Assembly (NCBI GenBank): GCA_965216425.1
Contig: CBDCFV010000007.1
Span: forward strand, 248,001-312,000
DNA: 64,000 nucleotides
DNA from: CBDCFV01 sp965216425
Lineage (GTDB): Bacteria > Chloroflexota > Dehalococcoidia > Lucifugimonadales > UBA3495
Direction of reading: 5' to 3'
The notes below the pieces were generated by a model. That model ran no database searches. It was not told the origin of the DNA and saw nothing but the letters and a program-made list of their open reading frames with translations. Each line of letters opens with the position of its first letter. The stretch's first letter is position 1. The position numbers were made by a program, and so were the translations under genes. This document shows, in pieces, positions 52,112-60,435 of the stretch.

Positions 52112-52993
52112 CTAAAGCTGAATAATCTGCATCTCGTGGCTGCGGATGACCGGGCCTCCATACACCTTGGCTATGTCCCCCAATGCCCTCTCGGAAGCTC
52201 CTGGGACTTGTAGTTGGGGGCTTTCATGCACCAGGACCAGCTTCTTGGCCCCGGCATCACGAGCCATTTCACCCGCCCCGGTGCTGCCGCACAGATATTC
52301 CGCTTCCGGTGTTCCGTCGATGTCCGCTTGCACGTCGACGCACAAACAGATCATGACGTCCGTGTCCTTGGCCAAGTCCACTACGCTCTGGCATGGCCGG
52401 GTGTCTCCGGTTACTACGATGCTCCCTTCAGGGCCGTCCAAACGGTAGGCCAGCGAGTCCAAGTAGGGCTGCACATGCTCGGCGGGGGCAGCGGTAATCT
52501 CCCAATCAGGGCCGGAGCAGATTTTGCCTGGGCTGACGTCCCGCGCTTGGTAATTGGGGAAGGTCCTAGGAAACTTGCCGCCGCGCCTGCGGTAGGCGTT
52601 GACGCTCAGGGGATGATTGATACGGGCAACAAAGTCGTGGGCAAACGCGCCGTCGTTTTCGTCGATAAGCCGGTGGGTAATAGTCTCGGTGAGGGTGGGT
52701 CCGTAAATTTGCAGGTCATTTTCATCGCCCAGGCTCTGGTCCCATCTGGTCAACAGGAAACATGGGTAGTCCAGGTCGTGGTCCGAGTGGTGATGAGTAA
52801 AGAACAGGTGGTCAACCTGCGTGGGCCGGAGACCGGTCTTGATCATCTTGTAGGTGGCTGCTGGGCCGCAATCGAACATCAGATATTGGTTGCCCAACTC
52901 GACGACATAAGAAGACCCCCACCGGTCCGGGGTAGGGGTCGGAAAGCCTGCTCCCAAAACAAAAAGCCGCACGTTAATTCCATCCGTTTGCAA
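52112..52993 (-). CDS. Metallo-beta-lactamase-fold hydrolase (RNase Z-like)
   Basis: A 293-aa metallo-hydrolase. The motif FFTHHHSDHDLDYPCFLLTRWD carries the HxHxDH metal ligands, and IVVTGDTRPCQSVVDLAKDTD holds the bridging Asp. Overall it resembles tRNase Z and arylsulfatase-like branches. Without the flexible arm of true RNase Z I prefer the general label. Confidence 0.82.
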   Translation of the reverse strand: MQTDGINVRLFVLGAGFPTPTPDRWGSSYVVELGNQYLMFDCGPAATYKMIKTGLRPTQVDHLFFTHHHSDHDLDYPCFLLTRWDQSLGDENDLQIYGPTLTETITHRLIDENDGAFAHDFVARINHPLSVNAYRRRGGKFPRTFPNYQARDVSPGKICSGPDWEITAAPAEHVQPYLDSLAYRLDGPEGSIVVTGDTRPCQSVVDLAKDTDVMICLCVDVQADIDGTPEAEYLCGSTGAGEMARDAGAKKLVLVHESPQLQVPGASERALGDIAKVYGGPVIRSHEMQIIQL

Positions 52994-53049
52994 TGTGGGG
53001 GCACTTCCGCGCCCCCACTATAGTTGACACCTTCAATGGGATGTGGCCC

Positions 53050-53544
53050 TTAGTGGACCATAGCCTTGGCCACTTCCTCGTCCCATGGACCGGACAAGCG
53101 GCCTTTCGCCGTGCCTCCGATCATCTGCTTGCTTTCGTCATGCCCCCATTCACCGCGGGGCATCTCGTACGAGAGTTCAATCCCGTTTCCGTCAGGGTCG
53201 TGGATGTAGATACCGATAGCGTGGCCGTGGTCGGACACCCGCTCGATCTCGATGTTCCTCTCTTTCACCCGGTGGTAAAGCTCTTTCAAGTCGTCGAGAC
53301 TGTCCATGTACCAAGCCATGTGGTTCAGTCCCACCTGCCCCCGCTGAGGACCGGGAGCGTCCTCCCCCACTTCCAGCAAAGCGATCTCGTGGGAATTTTC
53401 CAAGTCGGAGGTCATAAAGGCTGCGCGCCCCGGCTGAAATCCGTAGGTATGAAGCCCCAAGAGGTCCTCGTACCAGTCCCTCGCGCGCTCCGCGTTGCGA
53501 ACGAAAATGTTGATGTGTCCCAGCCGTCTCGGTTTGTATGCCAT
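53050..53544 (-). CDS. VOC (glyoxalase/bleomycin resistance/dioxygenase) family protein
   Basis: A 164-aa protein with two beta-alpha-beta-beta-beta modules: LGHINIFVRNAERARDWYEDLLG and VGLNHMAWYMDSLDDLKELYHRVKERNIEIE. A metal-binding His and Glu are in the expected spots (LGHIN; GNGIELSYE). ATG at 53544 follows AGGAGGAGACC. It resembles extradiol-dioxygenase-like members. The substrate is unknown. Confidence 0.87.
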   Translation of the reverse strand: MAYKPRRLGHINIFVRNAERARDWYEDLLGLHTYGFQPGRAAFMTSDLENSHEIALLEVGEDAPGPQRGQVGLNHMAWYMDSLDDLKELYHRVKERNIEIERVSDHGHAIGIYIHDPDGNGIELSYEMPRGEWGHDESKQMIGGTAKGRLSGPWDEEVAKAMVH

Positions 53545-53596
53545 GGTCTCCTCCTTCTTCACCAACTGACGTCACTCGCGATTTTATCATATAGGT

Positions 53597-54154
53597 CTAT
53601 ATTTCGAATAATTCTCCGACAGGGCAACTGAACCCCGGCAGCACATCGCCGCCATCCAGAACATTCTCCTCGGTCAGGGTTACGATGGGCTGGCCTCTCC
53701 GGTGTACCCTGATGCTCCGGCTTTCTGGTTGAAGCTCCAAGACCATCGGGACACCGGCGTTTATCCACATGTGGCACTTATCGTGGACTTCCTGCGGCCG
53801 GTCGTTGGGCGAAGCTACCTCTGCGACTAAGTCGGGAATCACTTCATAGTAGCCCAAGGGCCTTGCGTCCAAGGGCAGGGTTTGGGCGGAGAAGTATGCC
53901 AAGTCGGGTTCCCGCACAGTATCGGGGTTTCGCGATAGCCTTACGCCGCTGTCGGTGCCGGCCACGCGGCCCAACCGCCTCGGCCGCACATAAGACATAA
54001 TCTCAGCGCCCAATGTGAGCGCAACTTCCCCGTGCCGTCCACCTGCTGGCATAGTCTCGCAAAGCACTCCCAATATCAGTTCCCCGCGCACTCCCTCACC
54101 GTACAAACGGAGCAGGTCGTCGGCGGTTAATAGCTGTGGCTTCGTTGTGGCCAT
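53597..54154 (-). CDS. Uma2 family endonuclease-like protein
   Basis: A 185-aa protein of the Uma2/DUF820 restriction-endonuclease fold. The signature is VREPDLAYFSAQ (Glu, Asp) near residue 90, with LVAEVASPNDRPQEVHDKCHMWINAGVPMVLELQPESRSIRVHRRG after it. Uma2 proteins are abundant in Cyanobacteria and Chloroflexota and often sit in mobile or repeat-rich regions. No restriction partner is seen. Confidence 0.87.
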   Translation of the reverse strand: MATTKPQLLTADDLLRLYGEGVRGELILGVLCETMPAGGRHGEVALTLGAEIMSYVRPRRLGRVAGTDSGVRLSRNPDTVREPDLAYFSAQTLPLDARPLGYYEVIPDLVAEVASPNDRPQEVHDKCHMWINAGVPMVLELQPESRSIRVHRRGQPIVTLTEENVLDGGDVLPGFSCPVGELFEI

Positions 54155-54303
54155 GGCAATCACCCCGTCGGGTCTTCGAAAGAATCTCCCTCACCGCTGG
54201 AACCGGTCTATTATATTGTACTGTGGTTCTTGGAACGGTGTAGAATCAATCCGCACTTTTTCTGTTGTGGCGCTTGGAGTTAAAAACCTTAGGAGAATCA
54301 GAA

Positions 54304-55257
54304 ATGAAATTCGGGATATTGCATTGGACCCCTTACACTGCCGACTATCCGGCCGATAAACAATACGACGAGATACTCGAACTGGCGCGGGGCGTTCGCG
54401 ACGCAGGGTATGACCTGTTTGCTGCCAACCACGGCTACTTGTCCTCGCCGCTGCGAGTGTTCCAGCCTATTCCACTGCTTTCAGCATTGGCCAGCGAGAC
54501 GGGAGATATGGATTTGCTGACGGGCATATTCCTGCTGGCCCTGCACAACCCTATAGAAGTAGCTGAGCAGATCGCCACTCTTGATGTTATATCTGGCGGA
54601 CGGTTCATTTTCGGTGCAGGTGTCGGCACTCGCGGCATCCCTTGCCAATCCTTCGGAGTTGACCCGGCCCACCGCGGCGCTCGTACAGGGGAGGCATTGC
54701 AGATTATCAAGCGGCTGTGGACCGAGGACGAGGTTACCTACGAGGGACAGCACTTTTCGGTGAACGGCGTCAAGTCAGCTATGAAGCCGCTCCGCAAACC
54801 CCATCCTCCGATATGGATCGGCGCCGGGGCCAGCCGGGCCATCCGCCGCGCCGCCCGCGTGGCCGATGCTTGGTACTCCGGCCCAACGGCTACCCTCGGC
54901 GAGTTGGAGCAGGGACTGGAATACTATAAGCAGCGGTTGGAAGGCTATGGCAAGGAAGCCCCAGCTCAATTCCCGGTACGGCGAGACTTGTACATAGCCG
55001 CCGACCAGGAAACGGCCCTGCGAGAGGGTGCTCAATACTTGAACGGGCCCATGAGCCTATGGAGAGACGCGGAAAACGACCCGGACCGCTTCTTCATCGG
55101 TTCGCCCGAAGTTATAGTAGACCAGATAGGCCGCTACCAGGAGAAGCTGGGCGACTTGGAGTGGGTCTTCCGCATCCAGTGGCCCGGTATCCCTCACGCC
55201 AAGGTGATGGAGCAGGTAGAGTTGCTTGCGAGTAGGGTAATGCCGCATTTTCGTTAG
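54304..55257 (+). CDS. Luciferase-like (LLM class) flavin-dependent oxidoreductase
   Basis: A 317-aa TIM-barrel flavoprotein. ATG at 54304 follows AGGAG. The pattern MKFGILHWTPY, IATLDVISGGRFIFGAGVGTRGIPCQSFGVDP and KPLRKPHPPIWIGAGASRAIRRAARVADAWY is typical of F420- or FMN-dependent monooxygenases. SAR202 genomes are known for expanded sets of these. The substrate is unknown. The gene overlaps the end of a pseudogene on the other strand by three bases. Confidence 0.87.
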   Translation: MKFGILHWTPYTADYPADKQYDEILELARGVRDAGYDLFAANHGYLSSPLRVFQPIPLLSALASETGDMDLLTGIFLLALHNPIEVAEQIATLDVISGGRFIFGAGVGTRGIPCQSFGVDPAHRGARTGEALQIIKRLWTEDEVTYEGQHFSVNGVKSAMKPLRKPHPPIWIGAGASRAIRRAARVADAWYSGPTATLGELEQGLEYYKQRLEGYGKEAPAQFPVRRDLYIAADQETALREGAQYLNGPMSLWRDAENDPDRFFIGSPEVIVDQIGRYQEKLGDLEWVFRIQWPGIPHAKVMEQVELLASRVMPHFR

Positions 55258-55476
55258 CGAATTTCCTCAATGACTACATCGCCGCCGTCCCATGCGTCTA
55301 TTGTGAGACGGCCCCGCGAAGCAGCGCCATGCCCACCAAGGGTGTGCCATCTGTTCCAAGAACCAGCGCGGCGCGTTGGTGTCCGCGCCAGGATATCAAC
55401 GCGCCGTATAGGTCAAACATCTTTTCTTCGCTGTCGGCCAGAATGGTAGGCCGTTCACCGTAATAGGTCAGTCCTA
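55254..55476 (-). pseudogene. 3' part of clan AA aspartic protease pseudogene
   Basis: Read leftward from the insertion point, the frame gives LTYYGERPTILADSEEKMF, then ALISWRGHQRAALVLGTDG, then TPLVGMALLRG, the C-terminal half of a retropepsin-like protease. A one-base loss near 55311 breaks the frame; the next frame continues RLTIDAWDGGDVVIEEIR and stops at 55254. The other half is beyond the IS at 56721-56894. Joining the halves at a single TA restores IRDLGLTYYGE without a gap. Confidence 0.8.
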
Positions 55477-56720
55477 GTAGTCAGTCAAATCTGTTTTTGA
55501 TGGTAGTTTAAAGAGTCTGAATCAAGGCGCTATTCTGAGCAACAGACTGGGTTGAAGTGAGGTGGTGGTATGGTTAGGGAAAAGTACGGAGTCCGGTTGA
55601 CGCCGGAGCAGCGGAACCAACTGGAACACTTGGTACGAGCGGGTAAAAGTACCGCTCGGGTGACTACTCGGGCTCGGATACTGCTCAAGACCGACGCTGG
55701 TTGGGCCGCGCCCCGGGTTGCCGAGGCACTGGACGTGGCGGAGGGCACGGTGTTCCGCATCAAGCGCCGCTTTGCCGAAGCTGGATTAGCTGGGGCGCTG
55801 CAAGACCGGGTCCAAGCGAACCGGTACCGGAAGCTGGAGGACCGGGGCGAAGCCCACCTGATCGCCCTGGCCTGTAGCCCAGCGCCGGAAGGACATGCCC
55901 ATTGGACCCTGCGCTTGCTGGCTGGGAAGGTGGTGGAGTTGGGGTTGGCGTCATCCTTGTCCCACGAGACGGTGCGCCAGCGGCTCAAAAAAACGCTCTC
56001 AAGCCGTGGCAGAAGAAAGAGTGGTGCATCCCCAAGGTGAGCGCCGACTTCGTGGCCCACATGGAGGAAGTGCTGGACCTGTACGCCGAGCCCTATGACC
56101 CAAAGCGGCCGGTGGTCTGCTTTGACGAGACCTCCACCCAGTTGCTGGCCGAGACCCAGCCGGCGCTGCCGGCCCAGCCGGGACACCCCCTGCGGCAGGA
56201 CTACGAGTACCGCCGAGAAGGCACCCGCAATCTGTTCTTGGCCTGTGAACCGTTGGCCGGTTGGCGCCACGTGGCGATTACTGAACGGCGCACGATGCAG
56301 GACTTCGCCCAGCAGATGCGCTGGCTGGTGGATGAAGCCTACCCGGAGATAGCGGTGGTGCGGGTGGTATTGGACAACCTGAACACTCACCGCGTGGCGT
56401 CGCTGTACGAGACCTTCCCGGCAGCCGAGGCGCGGCGGATTGCCAAACGGCTGGAGTTCCACTACACGCCGAAGCACGGCAGTTGGCTGAACATAGCCTG
56501 CCCCGGCGGAGGCCGGGGGCGGAGATCGAGTTCAGCGTACTGTCCCGTTCCTGCCTGAGGCAGCGGCTCCCCGACGAGGAATCGCTCCAACGGGAAGTCG
56601 GGGCCTCGGCGCAGGAGCGAAACGAGGCGCGGGTCACCATCAACTGGCGGTTCAACACCCAGGATGCCCGAACCAAATTACACCGCCTCTATCCCTTCGA
56701 TTCCTAACATGACTGACTAC
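55477..56720 (+). mobile_element. IS630-family insertion sequence, decayed
   Basis: The element is 1244 bp. Terminal inverted repeats GTAGTCAGTCA (55477-55487) and TGACTGACTAC (56710-56720) are perfect over 11 bp. A TA duplication flanks it (55475-55476, 56721-56722), the usual IS630 target. It splits an aspartic protease gene. The transposase gene is in three frames. Ends are intact, so it might still be moved in trans. Confidence 0.92.
55570..56707 (+). pseudogene. IS630 transposase, frameshifted
   Basis: Part one (55570-56040) is the helix-turn-helix region (RARILLKTDAGWAAPRVAEALDVAEGTVFRIKRRF). At A7C (55987-55994, AAAAAAAC) a -1 shift leads into part two (about 55992-56558): NALKPWQKKEWCIPKV, the DDE region with CFDETSTQ and VVLDNLNTH. 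Such slippery A-runs are used for programmed frameshifting in this family, so this first break may be natural. The second is not: a 23-bp GC-rich hairpin insert (about 56495-56517) breaks HGSWLN from AEIEFSVLSRSCL in a third frame (to 56707). The last catalytic Glu lies in this detached piece, so the gene should be inactive. Confidence 0.88.
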
Positions 56721-56894
56721 TAGGTCTCTGATAATTTTCTGTGGTAAGGTCAACCAGCCAGTGAACCGGGTATCTACAATGGCTTCTTCCTTCCGAAAAA
56801 TGCGATTGACGCCAGCAACCCTGACGGCAATGCGTGAAGCTAAGTAAGTCAGACCAGCATCTCCCCCGATTACCCCTACTCTTCCCCTAACCAT
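56721..56894 (-). pseudogene. 5' part of clan AA aspartic protease pseudogene
   Basis: ATG at 56894 overlaps the stop of the preceding small gene. The frame reads to IVDTRFTGWLTLPQKIIRDL and is cut by the IS630 insertion. The catalytic motif is normally DTG; here it is DTR, so catalysis was probably lost even apart from the insertion. The first 35 residues are less conserved. Confidence 0.78.
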
Positions 56895-57150
56895 GGGCAG
56901 ACGGCGTTCCGTAGCCTATGAAGTACGGTACTGGATGGCCTACCAGTTCGCCCTAGGTTATCGCGTTGGGCCGACGCTCGAACAACCGCATCGTAGTAGT
57001 CAGGTCGTCGTCACCAATCTCGTAGTCGCCGCCTAGAACGTCGATAACGACCATCTTCCCCTTATGCGTTGCTTCCAAGTCCTCACGTATTTCCTCGTAC
57101 ATGGCTTTGCCCGTAGCCGCAACATCTATGTCGTCTCTTTTGTCTGACAT
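56887..57150 (-). pseudogene. Small partner gene of the aspartic protease, premature stop
   Basis: ATG at 57150 opens MSDKRDDIDVAATGKAMYEE and continues with KGKMVVIDVLGGDYEIGDDD, a small conserved protein often found next to clan AA aspartic proteases in Cyanobacteria and Chloroflexota. A TAG at 56953-56955 interrupts the frame after RRPNAIT, but it goes on as GELVGHPVPYFIGYGTPSAHG to a second TAG at 56887, overlapping the protease ATG. One base change (TGG to TAG) would explain it. Confidence 0.7.
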
Positions 57151-57170
57151 GAGAAGAGCATTCCTCCCCC

Positions 57171-57473
57171 TCAGCAGTCCGGCAGGCCGCCGACAGCCTC
57201 GTCCAAGGTGATTAACGGATAAATAGTGGCGGTGTTCCAGACAGCCAAGCCCAAATCGACGATGGCATCGTCCACTGCATGGGCGTTGGGAGCGTCGATA
57301 ATCAGGAAGGTCAGGTGGGCCGATTTGCTTACCCAACCGCCCTGAAAAGAACAGCCGTGGGACTGGAGGACTCCGGTCATAGTTGCCGCCATCGTGACCA
57401 CCCGGTTACGGATGTCCAGCGCCACTCCCGGGCACTTGTCTGGCTCGTGACTCAAAGACGCCATGTAAAGCAT
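57171..57473 (-). CDS. Small alpha/beta hypothetical protein (DUF3303/muconolactone isomerase-like fold possible)
   Basis: About 100 aa from ATG at 57473, chosen because GGAG lies eight bases upstream. The pattern of strands and helices (MLYMASLSHEP, ... HLTFLIIDAPNAHAVDDAIVDLGLAVWNTATIYPLITLDEAV) resembles small dimeric ferredoxin-like proteins such as DUF3303 or muconolactone isomerase. I cannot assign a function. It lies just upstream of the decayed protease module, same strand. Confidence 0.55.
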   Translation of the reverse strand: MLYMASLSHEPDKCPGVALDIRNRVVTMAATMTGVLQSHGCSFQGGWVSKSAHLTFLIIDAPNAHAVDDAIVDLGLAVWNTATIYPLITLDEAVGGLPDC

Positions 57474-57746
57474 AATTACCACTCCATAACAGTGCGGTTT
57501 ACCCTGCCCTCAACGGCCTTAATTCGACGAGCCACAGGAGTTGTCGAGTGATAGGGTGGCACTGCGGGTTTGATGGGCACTGCCAAGGCAGAAATAGTAA
57601 CATAGCCGTATACTATCCAAACCGTGCTCAATTACAACCGTCGCCGCATCGGACTGTGCGATGAAAGTGGGATCGAGGTGCTTCGGTAACGAGGCTGTTG
57701 TAGAAACTGTCCCTTGGGACAAACATATCACGCGGAGGGGATTGTC

Positions 57747-59261
57747 ATGGCGTTGCGTATGCCAACTCCGGACGACTTGCAGAGGCTGGCCAGTGAAAAC
57801 CACTTCGAGCTTAGCGAAGAGGAATTGACCTCGTTCCAGGAAGTTATTCCGGACCTCTTCGGTTCCTATGAGAAGTTAGAGCGAATGCCCCTTCCTCACG
57901 AGCCCATCAAGTACCGGGACAGGGACCCGGGAGTCCGTCCGTCAAGACAGGAAGACCCCTTCAACGCCATAGTCCGACGTTGTACGCTGAATGGCGCGGA
58001 TTCAGGAAAGCTTGCCGGCAAGCGGTTCGGATTGAAGAACAACATCTGCGTTGCAGGTATGCCGATGACCTGCGCCTCGTTGCTGCTGGAAGGATATGTT
58101 CCGGAGACCGACGCCACCATCGTAACCCGGCTGCTGGACGCCGGGGCGGAGGTGGTGGCTACCCTCAACCTGGACAACTTCGCCTTTTCCGGGGCCGGGG
58201 ACACCAGCGCCTTTGGGCCGGTCCTCAACCCGCATAACACGGACTATTTGGCCGGCGGGTCTTCCGGCGGTTCAGCCGCCGGACTGTACTACGATGACAT
58301 CGACATTACTATCGGCGGCGACCAAGGCGGGTCAATAAGGATTCCGGCATCCTGGTGCGGTGTGGTCGGGTTGAAACCCACCCATGGTTTGGTGCCCTAC
58401 ACCGGCATCGTTGGCATTGACAACACATTCGATCACGCCGGCCCCATGTCCCGCAACGTGGCCGACGCCGCCCTGACCCTGGAGGTAATCGCCGGCAAAG
58501 ACCCACTGGACCCCAGGCAAGGAGACGTGCCTATACAAGCTTATACCGAGGCCCTTGGGCAGAGTGTAGACGGGCTGCGCATCGGTGTGCTGGCCGAGGG
58601 TTTCGGGCTCAAGGAGTCGGACCCGGACGTGGATGAGGCGGTGCGGAAAGCACTGGCCGTGTTGAGCGAGTTGGGTGTGCAAACTACGCAGGTCTCAGTG
58701 CCGGGCCACATCGACGCGGCGGGCATTGTCTGGGGCCTGGTGGCCGAGGGAGCGACCGCCCTGTTGCGCAGCAACGGGATGGGACACCATTGGGAGGGGT
58801 TGTATAACCTCGGATTGATCGAGACGCTGGGGAGAGCACGGCGGGCCCAAGCCAACGACCTGCCGCCGACGGTCAAGCTGGTGTTGCTGATGGGTAGCTA
58901 CGTGGCGGAACGATACCATGGGCGTCTCTACGCCAAGGCCCAGAACCTGCGCCGCGTTCTGCGGGCCGGTTACGACCATGCTTTACAGGATGTGGACGTA
59001 CTGGCGATGCCCACGACACCAATGACGGCCCATCGTTACGAGCCGGACATAGACATCGCAGGCTTGCTGAACCATGGCTGGGATATGTTCAACAACACCG
59101 CGCCCTTCGACATGACAAGCCACCCGGCGATAAGTATCCCTTGCGGCAAGGTCAACGGCCTGCCGGTGGGGTTGATGCTGGTGGGAAGGCAATTCGACGA
59201 CGCCACCCTGTTCCGGGTGGCCCACGCCTTCGAGCAGAACACGGACTGGGAAACCATGTAA
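57747..59261 (+). CDS. Amidase with N-terminal GatC-like extension
   Basis: A 504-aa amidase-signature enzyme. ATG at 57747 follows GGAGGGG. Residues about 10-60 (LASENHFELSEEELTSFQEVIPDLFGSYEKLE) copy the helical pattern of GatC-like small subunits. The catalytic Lys is in GLKNNICVAG, the cis-Ser in AGGSSGGSAAG, and the nucleophile in GDQGGSIRIPASWCGVVGLKPT. It would hydrolyse an amide; the substrate is unknown. The first amidase of the window keeps the small part as a separate gene. Confidence 0.87.
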   Translation: MALRMPTPDDLQRLASENHFELSEEELTSFQEVIPDLFGSYEKLERMPLPHEPIKYRDRDPGVRPSRQEDPFNAIVRRCTLNGADSGKLAGKRFGLKNNICVAGMPMTCASLLLEGYVPETDATIVTRLLDAGAEVVATLNLDNFAFSGAGDTSAFGPVLNPHNTDYLAGGSSGGSAAGLYYDDIDITIGGDQGGSIRIPASWCGVVGLKPTHGLVPYTGIVGIDNTFDHAGPMSRNVADAALTLEVIAGKDPLDPRQGDVPIQAYTEALGQSVDGLRIGVLAEGFGLKESDPDVDEAVRKALAVLSELGVQTTQVSVPGHIDAAGIVWGLVAEGATALLRSNGMGHHWEGLYNLGLIETLGRARRAQANDLPPTVKLVLLMGSYVAERYHGRLYAKAQNLRRVLRAGYDHALQDVDVLAMPTTPMTAHRYEPDIDIAGLLNHGWDMFNNTAPFDMTSHPAISIPCGKVNGLPVGLMLVGRQFDDATLFRVAHAFEQNTDWETM

Positions 59262-59295
59262 CTCAACGGCATCTTGCGTGGCCGGGCATCCCTGG

Positions 59296-60387
59296 CTACG
59301 GGGCGTCGGGCAACAGGTCGCGCAACTGCGGGGCTACGTGCTTGGCGAAAAGCTCCATGGACTTCCATCCCTTTTCCGGCGGGTCCCAGTCCTGACTGAG
59401 CTGGAGCAAGGTACCGAAGCCGCCGACAGTCTCGTAAACCTCGCGGATTTTTTGCAGGCAGTAGTCCGGGTCTCCCACAACCCAACGGTTGTTCAGGAGG
59501 TATTCAACCGTCAGGTCCTGATCGGGCATGGACTCGTCTGACTTCAGCAAGTCCATCATGCCCATCCTTTTGAACAGCGGGAAGAAATACTCGTTAAAGG
59601 TGCGGGCCATGCCGTGGTTGAGCACATCGTCGCGCGCCTCCTCGGTCGTCTCCGCTACGTGGATGTTCAGAGAGACCCGCCACTGGCGGCGGTCGGCAAC
59701 CTTTCCGCCCTTGGCCGCGCCCCGCTGATAGGCCTCCCAATGAGTGGGCACGTATTCCAGAGGCAGGATGTCGGTGGTAAGGGGAATCCAGCCGTTTTCA
59801 CCGGCCCACTCTATGGTAGAGGAGTTGCGGCTTACTCCGGCGACGGCTATGGGCGGGTGCGGGTTGGTGTAGGGCTTGAGCCATAGCCCCAAACCCACCT
59901 CCGGGATGGGTGTCGGCGACGTGATGTGATGGAACTGCCCTTGATAGTCAAACGGGCCGTCGGCTTCCCAGATTTTCAGAACGGCGTCCACCACCTCGGC
60001 TGCCCGTGCGTGGCGCTGATCCTCTTCGACTCCGAAGAACTCGAACTCCGTGGGCACTCCGCCGGTGCCAACTCCGAAGTAGAACCGTCCTTGGGCCAAG
60101 TGGTCCAGCATGGCAATCCGGTGGGCCAGCATCTTCGGGTCGTGCAATTGCAGCAGCACGACCCCGGTGCCGATTTTGATGTTCTTGGTCAAGCCCAACG
60201 CCTTGGCAATGAACAGATCAGGGACGGGGAGATTTTCCCAAGGTATGGTGAAGTGTTCGCCGATCCATACTTCGTCGAACCCCAATTCGTCCGCCAGAAT
60301 GACAGTGTGCATGTCCTCATCGAGTGTCTTTGGCAGTCCTTTGCTGGGATGGTGCACCGGCATCATGAAGAATCCGAAGTTCATCAC
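59296..60387 (-). CDS. Luciferase-like (LLM class) flavin-dependent oxidoreductase
   Basis: A 363-aa TIM-barrel flavoprotein. MMNFGFFMMPVHHPSKGL at the start, EVWIGEHFTIPWENLP, IAMLDHLAQGRFYFGVGTGGVPTEFEFFGVEE and IAVAGVSRNSSTIEWAGENGW are typical of alkanal-monooxygenase-like enzymes. It is the second of three such genes here. The C-terminal part (NNRWVVGDPDYCLQKIREVYETVGGFGTLL) is the usual family ending. Confidence 0.87.
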   Translation of the reverse strand: MMNFGFFMMPVHHPSKGLPKTLDEDMHTVILADELGFDEVWIGEHFTIPWENLPVPDLFIAKALGLTKNIKIGTGVVLLQLHDPKMLAHRIAMLDHLAQGRFYFGVGTGGVPTEFEFFGVEEDQRHARAAEVVDAVLKIWEADGPFDYQGQFHHITSPTPIPEVGLGLWLKPYTNPHPPIAVAGVSRNSSTIEWAGENGWIPLTTDILPLEYVPTHWEAYQRGAAKGGKVADRRQWRVSLNIHVAETTEEARDDVLNHGMARTFNEYFFPLFKRMGMMDLLKSDESMPDQDLTVEYLLNNRWVVGDPDYCLQKIREVYETVGGFGTLLQLSQDWDPPEKGWKSMELFAKHVAPQLRDLLPDAP

Positions 60388-60435
60388 TCTCTCCTTGGCG
60401 TCTTTTAGGATTAGCAGGTGCTCCGGCGCTGGTTA

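Noticed and set aside
55530..56477. 315-aa frame antisense to the transposase
   Set aside because: Shadow of the GC-rich IS630 gene; no recognisable domain and it crosses the transposase frameshift.
56953..56955. TAG in the small gene as pyrrolysine
   Set aside because: The gene sits in a module with several other lesions and the site is not catalytic in the family, so a nonsense mutation is the simpler reading.
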